From NCBI GenBank assembly GCA_012033255.1, contig JAAUSF010000021.1, positions 1 through 54,950 on the forward strand: a stretch of 54,950 bases of DNA. The letters are read 5' to 3'. The position numbers and the translations under genes are program-made. This document shows, piece after piece, positions 46,366 through 54,856 of the stretch. Under the pieces are notes generated by a model that worked only from the letters and a program-made list of their open reading frames with translations, was not told the DNA's origin and made no database searches. Source of the stretch: Cyanobacteria bacterium RU_5_0 (lineage in GTDB: Bacteria > Cyanobacteriota > Cyanobacteriia > Elainellales > Elainellaceae). Numbering within the stretch: the first letter of the stretch is position 1; each line of letters begins with the position of its first letter.

Positions 46366-47847
46366 GTGGTTACGCTTCATAGTGCATGGTTTGGTCAACA
46401 AGTGGGGTTGTATTCACTTCAAATACAGCCAATCGTTTCTTTGCATCCAAGTTTTTATGGTCTGATACAAATTCTGACAGCACTGGTTATTGGTTTATTA
46501 ACGGCATTTGCATTTCAGTTTCTATTAACAAGTTTGGGCATTGCGATCGGAATTTCGGCGCTACAGATTCGCTCAGCACGTTCCGAAGAGCCTACCCAGA
46601 AGCCAGAAAGTTCTGTCACTAGTATTAGCACATGGGCTGAACTTGGAATTCTATCAACTGTTAACGTTGTGTTATTCGCAGCTTGTTTTTTGGCGGTAAA
46701 ATTTAGCCAAGTTAACCAGCCGATGTTAGGAGCGATCGAAGGGATCGTGATTTGGTCGGCTTATTTTTTGTTGCTGTTGTGGCTCAGTTCTACGGCAGTG
46801 TCTTCTTGCTTTGGCTTGATTTTAAATACAACAACCGATGGATTTCGACGGATTGTTTCAACGATCGCGGCTGCATTTAAATCTCGTGAGGATGAGCCAG
46901 TCACCGAAGCGCAAATGATCGCAACCATTCGGCAGGAGATGCAATCTGCACTTCACGACAACTTAAGACAAACGCTAGCCGAAGAATTGCAAACGATTTC
47001 GTTGCCAGATCTCCCTCAACTGCAAGAATTGCAGGCAAGAGCTTCTCTGAACTTGGCATCAAACGAGCAGTCAGCGATCGTAGAATTTTGGCAGAAAGTA
47101 GAATCTTATTTGCATGACACCCGTTCCAAGAGCTTTACGCCAAAACGGATCGATCGCAAACTACAAAAACTTTTGCATACGGCACAGACTGATCTGCCGA
47201 ATGGTGAAACGTTACCCGAATTCGATCGCCTCGCTCTAGTAAAGTTGCTTGAACAACGACAAGATTTAACGGATAAACGCAAAGATCGTATCCTTAATCA
47301 AATTGAAGAAACATGGCAGCAAGTTTTGCAAGACTATGCAGACTCTTCTCAGGCAACGCAATCAGAGTCAAATGTTATGATTGATCGAGTGTTAAACACG
47401 CTGCCAGAAATTCTGCAACCGTTGAAAACGGCTTTACCCAGTGGAGCAGATTTGATTCCGCTTGTTTTATCGATCGCTCTGGCTAAAACCAGTAATTCTG
47501 CTGATTTAGTCAACGTTCGCTCACTCAATGGCTCTACCTTAAACCAAACTCTCGATTGGCTGCTAAGTGATTCTCAGTTAAATCTGGCAGGCTTGCACCA
47601 ATCGCTACTGCTGCCCATTGAGCGGTGGCGCGATCGAGCAAACCAACACGTTGAATTGATTCAGCAAGCAACCCAAGACCGCATTGAAGCGTTCAAACAG
47701 CAGGCTCAGCAACATGTTGAGGACGTTCGTAAGGCAGCCGCGATCGCCGCATGGTGGCTATTTGCAACAGCGTCAACGGGGGCAATTTCTGCGGCTTTAG
47801 CTGGCGCACTGGCAAGCGGACTTAACCTCACTGATGTCAGTCTTTGA
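46366..47847 (+). CDS. Multi-pass membrane protein with a helical cytoplasmic region, unknown function
   Basis: The 493-residue product starts at GTG 46366. It has four probable membrane segments in the first 150 residues (near 30-50, 48-68, 92-113 and 122-147). A long helical, charged middle contains DLPQLQELQARASLNLAS and SFTPKRIDRKLQKLLHTAQ, and a final hydrophobic segment near 460-485 (WWLFATASTGAISAALAGAL). I do not recognise the family or function. The upstream gap 46170-46365 carries only a GTGGGCA / TGCCCAC hairpin repeat. Confidence 0.72.
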   Translation: MVTLHSAWFGQQVGLYSLQIQPIVSLHPSFYGLIQILTALVIGLLTAFAFQFLLTSLGIAIGISALQIRSARSEEPTQKPESSVTSISTWAELGILSTVNVVLFAACFLAVKFSQVNQPMLGAIEGIVIWSAYFLLLLWLSSTAVSSCFGLILNTTTDGFRRIVSTIAAAFKSREDEPVTEAQMIATIRQEMQSALHDNLRQTLAEELQTISLPDLPQLQELQARASLNLASNEQSAIVEFWQKVESYLHDTRSKSFTPKRIDRKLQKLLHTAQTDLPNGETLPEFDRLALVKLLEQRQDLTDKRKDRILNQIEETWQQVLQDYADSSQATQSESNVMIDRVLNTLPEILQPLKTALPSGADLIPLVLSIALAKTSNSADLVNVRSLNGSTLNQTLDWLLSDSQLNLAGLHQSLLLPIERWRDRANQHVELIQQATQDRIEAFKQQAQQHVEDVRKAAAIAAWWLFATASTGAISAALAGALASGLNLTDVSL

Positions 47848-47940
47848 TAGTGAAGTCACAAGAGACAGCACTATTGAGATAATCTCCAACAGTGTAAGAT
47901 AATTTTTGGAAACTCAAATGCAGTCATACAGGTTTTTACC

Positions 47941-48366
47941 GTGGGCATCAGTCGTATTGAACAACCTGAAAAAAAACATTTTGGCTATTATGTCAGAGTG
48001 TTCTGGCGCGGAACTCAGTATGCCAAGTTTTTCTCAGACAAAAAGTATGGCGGTAAAGAAGAGGCATTGAAAGCCGCAGAGCAGCATTTCGACGAATTAG
48101 ATAAACAAATGCCTCTAGATTCTCCAGTTGGACGGATGAGTGTCCGTAATCGCAGTGGGATTGTTGGGGTGAGCCGCACAAAGTCTACTCGACGAGGGCA
48201 TGAATATGAGTATTGGCAAGCCTGGTGGGGGAGTGGAGACTATCGCAAGAGTGTTAAATTTTCAATTTTGAAGTATGGAGAGGAGAAAGCAAAGCAATTA
48301 GCGATCGAAGCGCGGAGAGCCTGGGAGCGAGAAGCAGAGCAAGGAGATGATGTTTTAGCGTTGTAG
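47941..48366 (+). CDS. AP2-domain-like DNA-binding protein
   Basis: A 141-residue basic protein with two related blocks: HFGYYVRVFWRGTQYAKFFS with KYGGKEEALKAAEQHF, and GIVGVSRTKSTRRGHEYEYW with SVKFSILKYGEEKAKQLA. The three-strand-plus-helix pattern matches AP2-domain proteins of cyanobacteria, the group from which plant AP2/ERF factors are thought to derive. No HNH nuclease part is present. DNA binding is inferred from the fold. It lies 93 bases after the membrane protein gene. The start is GTG 47941. Confidence 0.7.
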   Translation: MGISRIEQPEKKHFGYYVRVFWRGTQYAKFFSDKKYGGKEEALKAAEQHFDELDKQMPLDSPVGRMSVRNRSGIVGVSRTKSTRRGHEYEYWQAWWGSGDYRKSVKFSILKYGEEKAKQLAIEARRAWEREAEQGDDVLAL

Positions 48367-48369
48367 TCG

Positions 48370-49143
48370 CTACGCGGCTGTGTAACCTCCATCCACAAAT
48401 AAAATAGTGCCTGTCACATAAGATGACGCATCAGAAGCCAGGAAAACGACGGGTCCAATTAACTCTTCAGGTTTACCCCGACGCGCCATCGGTGTAAATG
48501 TCATAATTTGTTGCTGTTTATCAGGATTGTCATGTTCTGTGGCCGCACCTTGCATAATGTTCTCAAAATAACCTGGCGCGATCGCATTAACCCGGATGTT
48601 TTGCGGTGCCCACTCCAGCGCCATTACCCGAGTGAGTTGATTGATTCCGCCTTTTGCCGCACTGTAAGCAACTAACCCACGAATCCCAATCACGGAGGCG
48701 ATCGAAGAAATATTGATAATGGAACCCCCTGCTCCCTGTTTAATCATTTGTAGCGCCACTAATTGAGAACTGGTAAAGTGCCCCTTTAGATCCACATCAA
48801 GGATTCTATCCCACTCTAATTCAGTAAGCTCTGTTGAAGATTTAATGATGTCAATTCCAGCATTGTTAACCAAAACGTTAATCTGTCCAAACGCTTCTAC
48901 TGTAAATTGAATTAACGCTTCACAACTCTGACGCACCGTAATATCTCCAACTGTAGCGACTGCAATTCCTCCACTTGAATTAATGGTGGAAGCGGTTTGT
49001 TCTGCAACATCTCGATCGCGATCACAGACCACTACGTTTGCACCAAAGTCTGCTAAACCGATCGCCATTGCTTTTCCTAAACCTCGCCCGGAACCTGTGA
49101 CGATCGCGACTTTCTTGGACAAATCAAATACTTTAGTATTCAT
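48370..49143 (-). CDS. Short-chain dehydrogenase/reductase
   Basis: A 257-residue SDR from ATG 49143. The NAD(P)-binding motif is TGSGRGLGKA, NNAGID follows, the catalytic Ser is in INISSIASVIG, and the Tyr-Lys pair in YSAAKGG. The end DGGYTAA is typical of classical SDRs, which use alcohols or sugars as substrates; the actual substrate is unknown. The Asp-Arg after the first strand (CDRDRD) suggests NAD preference, but this is weak. The open frame extends to 49230 without domain sequence. Confidence 0.9.
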   Translation of the reverse strand: MNTKVFDLSKKVAIVTGSGRGLGKAMAIGLADFGANVVVCDRDRDVAEQTASTINSSGGIAVATVGDITVRQSCEALIQFTVEAFGQINVLVNNAGIDIIKSSTELTELEWDRILDVDLKGHFTSSQLVALQMIKQGAGGSIINISSIASVIGIRGLVAYSAAKGGINQLTRVMALEWAPQNIRVNAIAPGYFENIMQGAATEHDNPDKQQQIMTFTPMARRGKPEELIGPVVFLASDASSYVTGTILFVDGGYTAA

Positions 49144-49354
49144 CTTGTATTCATACCAATCTGATTGATAACTGCAAGATTTGAAGCTCTGAAATGCAGA
49201 TTCACTAAAGGCTGTTTCTTGAAAGTGCAAAACAAAATGGTATCACGGATACTCGCTCGCCCATCCAAAACGTGCATAGTTGGTCGAGTATTTGCGATCG
49301 AGATTGTGTATCATAAACCAATGTACTTCCGCAGAAACAGCTATTCGTTTTCGT

Positions 49355-50044
49355 ATGAACAAATCCTTTAAGCATCTTGATACCATTACTGCCCTATTTG
49401 TCACTGTACTTCTCATTTCAAATGTCACTTCTAGTAAAATTGTCACTCTTGGATTTCTGACATTTGATGGAGGCACCCTTCTTTTCCCACTAAGCTATAT
49501 TTTTGGTGATATTCTAACCGAGGTTTATGGATATGCTCGATCGCGAAAAGTAATTTGGTTAGGCTTTATTTCAGCCCTGCTCATGTCAGTTTCTTTTATT
49601 GTGGTCGGTAGGCTTCCATCTGCTGCCGAGTGGACAAATCAAGACGCCTACAATGCGATCTTAGGATATACACCCAGAATTGTTGCAGCTAGCTTGATCG
49701 CTTATTTTGCCGGTGAATTTTCCAATTCATTTATCTTAGCCAGGTTGAAAATCATCACTCGCGGAAAGTGGCTATGGATTCGCACGATCGGCTCTACGCT
49801 TGTCGGTCAAGTTGTAGATACTGCCTTATTTATTTTGATCGCATTCACAAATACCGATATTGTTCCAAACAGTCTACTGCCTACATTGATCGTGTCAAAT
49901 TACTTGTTCAAATGCGGCATTGAAATTTTGTTTACACCAATGACCTACTGGATTACAGGATGGTTAAAACAACAAGAACAAGAAGATTATTACGACCTCA
50001 ACACTGACTTCAATCCGTTTCGGATTTCTGACAGTCGATCGTAG
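49355..50044 (+). CDS. yhhQ: Queuosine precursor transporter (YhhQ/VUT family)
   Basis: The 229-residue membrane protein takes up 7-cyano-7-deazaguanine or related queuosine precursors. Family features include LLISNVTSSKIVTLGFLTFD, FPLSYIFGDILTEVYGYARS, and SNYLFKCGIEILFTPMTYWI. Six membrane segments are expected. ATG 49355 is preferred over 49280 because the family sequence begins there. I looked for a preQ1-type riboswitch in the 211-base gap upstream and found none. Confidence 0.87.
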   Translation: MNKSFKHLDTITALFVTVLLISNVTSSKIVTLGFLTFDGGTLLFPLSYIFGDILTEVYGYARSRKVIWLGFISALLMSVSFIVVGRLPSAAEWTNQDAYNAILGYTPRIVAASLIAYFAGEFSNSFILARLKIITRGKWLWIRTIGSTLVGQVVDTALFILIAFTNTDIVPNSLLPTLIVSNYLFKCGIEILFTPMTYWITGWLKQQEQEDYYDLNTDFNPFRISDSRS

Positions 50045-50173
50045 CTCTAGTCAGTCTGTGGATTGGTAAGCTGTTCCACATTGAGTCTGCTTAAGTGGAC
50101 GGACAAGATACCCATCCCACAAAGATACTGAAGGATTGGTATGTACAAATTGAATTTGAAATTATACGATCGG

Positions 50174-52330
50174 TTAGAACGGTACATCATCATCTGCCTC
50201 ACCAGGCTCCATCTCTGTAGAGGTTTCCGCGTCGGCTTCTATCTCATCTAATCCGGCTGTGCGTTGCTCCAAGGGTAGTTCTTCCGCAGTCGATTCGCTC
50301 GGCAGTTCATTCTCTAGACTGACAATTTGACCATTAAAGAACTGAGCCAGACTTTTAGCCGCCCCGCTTACCTCATCCTCCTCTTGCCAAGCAGAACTAG
50401 AAGGTGATTCTGAGTGAGGTGATGCTGTTGAGGGAGGAAGGGGAGGTGAACGATCGCTCTCCTGCTCTGGTTTTTGCTGAGCATACCCTGAAAGGTGTCC
50501 AGAAGGGTTTGAAGATGTTCTGGGAGTCCAAGGAGCAGAGGCTTCTCTAGCGATCGGTTTGGAAGGCGGGCTAGTAGCTGATGGCTCACAATGAGAAGGA
50601 CGAAACTCATTGTCTAACTGCGATCGGGTTTCTGGGGCAGCTACTACCTCCAGGTTGATTTTGACTTTGTAACTATACATTGCCTCAAATGCCGCTTCAA
50701 CATTCGGTAGCTGCTTTCTTGCTATTTGAAACAACGGCTGCGATTTGATGCCAATCCGAACTTCCTGCCCCTCAATCGCGAGTAAGTAGCATTGCTGACG
50801 GAGGAGGGCCTGTGTTCCCGGAAATCGAATGTGCGTGATCATCTCTTCCCAAATCTGCTGCAAGTTGGCTTGAGGATGAATCTCCTCTCCTTCCTTCGCT
50901 TCCTCTGTCTCTTCTACAACACCATCTAGCATTGACTCAGCAGTCCGTTCCAAATCGACGGTCAATAGTGAGTCTGGTATTGAGTTTGATAGTGAGTTTG
51001 ATAGTGAGTCTAGTGAAGAGAGTTCATGCGGGTTCTCAGAGTCGATCGCCCTTGAAACGGGTTCCTCCACAATTGGTTTTATCGATGCGTTGAGGGTTGA
51101 GGGTTGAGAATTGAGGGTTGAGGGTTGAGAATTGAGGGTCGAGGGTTGAGAATTGAGGGTTGAGGGTTGAGAATTGAGGGTTGAGGGTTGAGGACTAAGG
51201 ACTGTGCGTTGAGGGTTGAAGGGTAGGGGGTGAGGGCTGAAGGCTGAGGGTAACAATCCGATCAAGGTCACTTCTAGCCACAATCGGGGTTGGGCAGTGT
51301 TTTTCACCTGACCTTCGCTTTCGCGCAAACGTTGCTGTCCATGCAGAATAGTGCTGATGTCAAGGCTTTGAGTGAATTTGCACATTTCTGCCCAAGTGGG
51401 CGGCGTAATCGCAACCAGATCGTGACGATCGGGGCTGGTTTTGGCAATCAAGAGGTCTCGATAAAAACTGGCAAGGTTTTGCAATACAATCAATGGCTCT
51501 CGTCCTCGATCCATTAAGCGACGCGCCCGATCGAGAACAGTAGTCGCGTCGTCTTGGGCGATCGCGTTCACCAATGCCAACAAATCCCGTTCTGGCACGG
51601 CTCCCACCAAATCCCAAACTCGCTCAACCGTCACCTGACCATCCAATAGACTCACCTGATCAAGTAAACTTTCGGCATCTCTCAGCCCACCTTGCGAAAT
51701 TTGGGCAATCAGTTGAATGGCATCTGGAGTAATATCGATCGCTTCTTTATCCGCAATTTTTGCTAGATGGTGCACCATTGCATCTAATGGAATGCGGCGA
51801 AAATCGAAACGTTGGCATCGAGAAATGATAGTGGGTAATACACGTTGGGGATCAGTGGTTGCCAGGACAAAAACAATGCGATCGGGTGGTTCTTCTAAGG
51901 TCTTCAATAGGGCATTAAATGCCTGCCCCGTTAACATATGAACTTCGTCTAAAACATAAACTTTGTAGCGACATTGGACTGGAGCAAATTGCGATCGTTC
52001 AATCAACTCTCTGATGTTATCAACCCCTGTGTTGCTAGCTGCATCAATTTCAATCACATCCAGGGCAGAACTATTGGCGATTCGCCGACATACCTCACAT
52101 GTGCCGCAAGGTTGCTCTGTAGGTACGTCACTACTGAGGCAATTGAGAGATTTTGCCAAAATTCGGGCACTAGAGGTCTTGCCAGTTCCCCTCGCTCCCG
52201 TGAATAGGTATGCCGGAGCGATTCTTTGCTGACGGAGAGCATTGGTGAGGGTGGCGGCGATCGCCTCCTGTCCCACTAACTCTGCGAAGGTTTGAGGACG
52301 ATATTTGTGATGGAGCGGTTCGTAGGGCAT
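50174..52330 (-). CDS. dnaX: DNA polymerase III subunit gamma/tau with a repeat-derived linker
   Basis: DnaX is the clamp-loader ATPase. The 718-residue product has Walker A GARGTGKT at 45-52, a zinc module with Cys64, Cys75, Cys78 and Cys81, Walker B LDEVHML and the RSQFAPVQCRYKVYV segment. The C-terminal part (about 500-718) is Pro/Ser/Glu-rich and includes tau-type regions. Between the core and that tail, five units of Gln-Pro-Ser-Thr-Leu-Asn-Ser are encoded by a 21-bp tandem repeat. Length is normal or slightly long for cyanobacterial DnaX. No intein was seen. Confidence 0.93.
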   Translation of the reverse strand: MPYEPLHHKYRPQTFAELVGQEAIAATLTNALRQQRIAPAYLFTGARGTGKTSSARILAKSLNCLSSDVPTEQPCGTCEVCRRIANSSALDVIEIDAASNTGVDNIRELIERSQFAPVQCRYKVYVLDEVHMLTGQAFNALLKTLEEPPDRIVFVLATTDPQRVLPTIISRCQRFDFRRIPLDAMVHHLAKIADKEAIDITPDAIQLIAQISQGGLRDAESLLDQVSLLDGQVTVERVWDLVGAVPERDLLALVNAIAQDDATTVLDRARRLMDRGREPLIVLQNLASFYRDLLIAKTSPDRHDLVAITPPTWAEMCKFTQSLDISTILHGQQRLRESEGQVKNTAQPRLWLEVTLIGLLPSAFSPHPLPFNPQRTVLSPQPSTLNSQPSTLNSQPSTLNSQPSTLNSQPSTLNASIKPIVEEPVSRAIDSENPHELSSLDSLSNSLSNSIPDSLLTVDLERTAESMLDGVVEETEEAKEGEEIHPQANLQQIWEEMITHIRFPGTQALLRQQCYLLAIEGQEVRIGIKSQPLFQIARKQLPNVEAAFEAMYSYKVKINLEVVAAPETRSQLDNEFRPSHCEPSATSPPSKPIAREASAPWTPRTSSNPSGHLSGYAQQKPEQESDRSPPLPPSTASPHSESPSSSAWQEEDEVSGAAKSLAQFFNGQIVSLENELPSESTAEELPLEQRTAGLDEIEADAETSTEMEPGEADDDVPF
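51090..51250. repeat. 21-bp tandem repeat inside dnaX, five units plus degenerate flank
   Basis: TTGAGGGTTGAGGGTTGAGA + A is repeated five times (51090-51192) with one substitution in the third unit. A related degenerate run, TTGAGGGTTGAAGGG type, continues to 51250. All of it is coding and in frame. Confidence 0.92.
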
Positions 52331-52419
52331 CGGGAGGGATATTTCCCTAGTACAGATATACTTTATATTCTAAGAGACTAAGCCACTAGAGTATATCCTT
52401 TTAAGTTTTTGAGAGCAGT

Positions 52420-52989
52420 CTATTCCCAAGCGTCAAGCGCAGCCCTAAGTTTTGTTAAGCCGAGTCGAATTCGAGTTTTGACGGTCCCCAGGGAAAGCCC
52501 AGTTTGGGCAGCAATTTCAGATTGGCTAAATCCTTTGTAATACGCTAGCTCGATCACCTGACGTTGCTCATCTGGGATCAATTTTAAGGCGGATAATACC
52601 TGAGTGCGACGCTCAGAAATGAAAACGTCTTCGATCGGATCAGAATCAGATTTACCAGATTGACGATCGATGATATGTTCTGAAGAAATTGTAACTTTGG
52701 TAGCGCGTTGGATGCGGCGTAGACGATCGACAATTCGGCTCCGGGCAATCATAAATAGCCAAGTATCCACTCGCGCTTTAGCAGGATCGTAGTGTCCAGA
52801 TATACGCCACACTTGAGAGAACACATCTAAAACAACTTCCTCACTTTCTTCAACCGAGGCAAGGCTTTTGAAGGCAACAGCATAGATAATCTTGGCGTAG
52901 CGATCGTACAGTGCTGACAGGGCTGCCTGATCCTGTTGGGCAATTCGTGCCAGTAAAGAAACATCATCGAAACTTGGTTGGGTCGCCAT
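52420..52989 (-). CDS. ECF RNA polymerase sigma factor
   Basis: A 189-residue ECF sigma factor. Region 2 has ALYDRYAKIIYAVAFK, EVVLDVFSQVWRI and TWLFMIARSRIVDRLRR. Region 4 has ALKLIPDEQRQVIELAYYKG and the helix-turn-helix LSLGTVKTRIRLGLTKLRAA. It resembles the SigK/ECF19-type group, which pairs with RskA or cupin anti-sigma proteins. A fitting cupin-type partner is encoded divergently about 1.2 kb away (54225), so pairing is plausible but not adjacent. Confidence 0.88.
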   Translation of the reverse strand: MATQPSFDDVSLLARIAQQDQAALSALYDRYAKIIYAVAFKSLASVEESEEVVLDVFSQVWRISGHYDPAKARVDTWLFMIARSRIVDRLRRIQRATKVTISSEHIIDRQSGKSDSDPIEDVFISERRTQVLSALKLIPDEQRQVIELAYYKGFSQSEIAAQTGLSLGTVKTRIRLGLTKLRAALDAWE

Positions 52990-53375
52990 CTAAAAAGAAT
53001 GACATCTGCTAATCCTAATCCTATAATCCTGCGGCTCTGGCATCACGTTCTGGTTGATGCAAGAGAATAATCATATAGCAGCCCTAAATCATTTGTTAAG
53101 AAGGGGGGGAGGGGGCAGTGCCTCCTCCTTGGGGACGAAGCCCCCAAACCCCTTTGGGTTTTCTCACAATTGATTTGGGATTGCTATATGACGTTTAAGC
53201 ACAACTTAAGCCTAATTAAAGTAGCAGATAAACTAAGACACCCCTAACCTACGTCAAGGGCGCTTTATGGTGATCAGCAATGGGTAGCGAAAATTCTTGA
53301 TCCCAACCCATTACTGACAATTTATTAATAGCCATGATTGACAAAAATCTATGGAGATCCGTGGCACAAGTTGCC
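52990..53375. other. Gap between the ECF sigma gene and the DUF4278 gene
   Basis: About 390 bases, one third of it the MITE at 53071-53191. The remainder shows no gene. The ECF gene's promoter should lie here. Confidence 0.55.
53071..53191. repeat. MITE with 26-bp terminal inverted repeats
   Basis: The left end TCATATAGCAGCCCTAAATC and the reverse complement of the right end, TCATATAGCAATCCCAAATC, match at 22 of 26 positions over the full ends. The inside holds GC-rich CCTTGGGGACGAAGCCCCC. At 121 bases, with no coding capacity, it fits a MITE. Confidence 0.88.
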
Positions 53376-53558
53376 CTAAGATAACTTTGTATAAGATGTA
53401 CCACGGTAAAGTAGCTTTACAGATCGAGACGCTTCTGTTGAGTTCGATATGCCAAGTTTTACATGAGTACCGCGATATTTACCAACGACTTCGCCTACAT
53501 TTTCTGCAACAAAAGATGAATTAGCTTTATATTCGATACCACGATATGAGAGTTTCAT
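53376..53558 (-). CDS. DUF4278-family small protein
   Basis: A 60-residue protein starting MKLSYRGIEYKANSSFVAEN and ending VKLLYRGTSYTKLS. The MKL-x-YRG opening with a second YRG near the end is typical of DUF4278, a cyanobacterial family of unknown role. AGAGGA upstream of ATG 53558 is a credible ribosome site. It is 87 bases downstream of a second DUF4278-type gene on the same strand. Confidence 0.75.
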   Translation of the reverse strand: MKLSYRGIEYKANSSFVAENVGEVVGKYRGTHVKLGISNSTEASRSVKLLYRGTSYTKLS

Positions 53559-53645
53559 GAGAGTTCCTCTTGTCAGGATGAAAGGATTATTTACGTGAAA
53601 TTATGCGAAATCTATGCAGAGCCTAGCTGGAATATAAATGAGACA

Positions 53646-53828
53646 TTAAACAGGCTGAAAGCGCCAATTCAGGGCACGAACTTTATGATGGGGCAGAACA
53701 GAATAATCAACACTATTGCATGATTCGCCTGATACTTGATAACGCCAATTAATCGCGTGAGGTCTGTAATCTTGATTTGCGAGAGCGGGATTATATTCGA
53801 TGATTTGAGCGCGATAAATCAATTTCAT
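53646..53828 (-). CDS. DUF4278-like small protein
   Basis: A 60-residue protein starting MKLIYRAQIIEYNPALANQD, with two related R-x-x-x-INWRYQV / RALNWRFQPV segments. The N-terminus fits DUF4278, but the rest is diverged. AAGGAGA lies 5 bases upstream of ATG 53828. It forms a tandem pair with the gene at 53376. Confidence 0.65.
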   Translation of the reverse strand: MKLIYRAQIIEYNPALANQDYRPHAINWRYQVSGESCNSVDYSVLPHHKVRALNWRFQPV

Positions 53829-54224
53829 TGTTTCTCCTTAGAATTGGCTTCTTAGCTCTCTATGGTTTTTAGATTAACGATCGATCGAGAAGAACTAGGG
53901 AAGCGGAAAAAGAGGTTTGGGCTACATTCGATCGCCTTTGAAAGCCCATGTAAATATCAATAATTTCTGCCAAATTTGCTACATAAAGAGAAAAAGAGTT
54001 TAAATTTAAAATATAAAAACCGATAGGACTCCTAGAATTTAGGAACGACTATCGGTATCTGGAAGTTCATTAGGGATTCTATTCACTGATACAGGCGCGA
54101 TCAGGATTTGGATTGGTCAAAACGCAAAATTTTTGAGGTTGCCCTACTGGATGTCAAGATCCACGCGCAAGAGGAAGGATTTCGGTTGAGCAGGCTAGAA
54201 TATGGCATAGATAGATAAAGTGCA
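53829..54224. other. Divergent gap between the DUF4278 pair and the anti-sigma gene
   Basis: About 400 AT-rich bases that should hold the promoters of both units. A nested hairpin lies at 54019-54056. No gene is visible. Confidence 0.55.
54019..54056. ncRNA. Nested hairpin, possible structured leader or operator
   Basis: ACCGATAG pairs with CTATCGGT (8 bp). Inside it TCCTA pairs with TAGGA over the loop GAATT, separated by an internal loop. The element is 169 bases before the anti-sigma start. Whether it acts as RNA or as a DNA-binding site cannot be told. Confidence 0.4.
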
Positions 54225-54815
54225 ATGGAACGTCAAGAGTTACTAGAACTTGCTGCCCTCTATGCATTGAATACTCTAGACGAGTTGAAACAGTCTTGGG
54301 TAGACGACCATCTTGTAGATCTGCCAGAACTGGACACTGAACTGGCTGCTTTTCAATCTACTGTTGCAGCGATCTTTTATAGTGTACCTGTAGTTTCTAT
54401 GTCGGTTGACCTGAAAGATCGACTGTTTCAGCGCATTTCAACCGAATCTACTTCCTCAAGTCCTGATATCGCTGAGCGTTTGGTTTCAGATCTGCTGATT
54501 CAATCTGAGCAAGTCGTTTGGAAATCCTATCCGTTGGCTCCGGGTGTGAAGTTCGGTCGGCTGTATGTAGATCCAGAGACGCGGGAGGTGCATTACTTCG
54601 TTCAGGCGATCGGGGCAGCCAAATTTCCTATCCATCGCCATGTTACAGGAGAAGAGATCGTAGTGCTTGACGGGGATTTGGTGCTTGACGGTCAAGTGTA
54701 TCGGAGGGGCGATCGAATCGTCTCTAATGCCGATACAGTGCATCAGCCAGAAACTCAGGGTGGCTGCATTTTATTTCTACGAACCTCACTGGACGATGAG
54801 ATTTTAGTGAATTAG
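54225..54815 (+). CDS. Cupin-type anti-sigma factor (ChrR-like) without the zinc-finger cysteines
   Basis: A 196-residue protein. The N-terminal 75 residues (LLELAALYALNTLDELKQSW, then AIFYSVPVVSMSVDLKDRLF) resemble the helical sigma-binding domain of RskA/ChrR proteins but lack the HxxxCxxC motif. The C-terminal cupin (about 100-190) has HRHVTGEE and TVHQPE, giving metal ligands His137, His139, Glu143 and His173. ChrR proteins sense singlet oxygen or other stress and release their sigma factor. The likely partner is the ECF factor at 52420-52989. Confidence 0.85.
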   Translation: MERQELLELAALYALNTLDELKQSWVDDHLVDLPELDTELAAFQSTVAAIFYSVPVVSMSVDLKDRLFQRISTESTSSSPDIAERLVSDLLIQSEQVVWKSYPLAPGVKFGRLYVDPETREVHYFVQAIGAAKFPIHRHVTGEEIVVLDGDLVLDGQVYRRGDRIVSNADTVHQPETQGGCILFLRTSLDDEILVN

Positions 54816-54828
54816 AGAGCAGCATAGG

Positions 54829-54856
54829 ACTTACGCATTGACAGGAATGCGTAAGT
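54829..54856. repeat. 11-bp perfect hairpin after the anti-sigma gene
   Basis: ACTTACGCATT pairs with AATGCGTAAGT across a 6-base loop, 13 bases after the stop. No T run follows. GGACTTACGCATT resembles ends of cyanobacterial insertion elements, so it may be the end of one that runs past the window. Confidence 0.6.

Noticed and set aside
49144..49354. preQ1-type riboswitch before yhhQ
   Set aside because: No consensus aptamer or downstream pseudoknot was seen.
51090..51192. Regular 21-bp repeat as a possible CRISPR array
   Set aside because: Units are directly adjacent with no spacers and lie in frame within dnaX.
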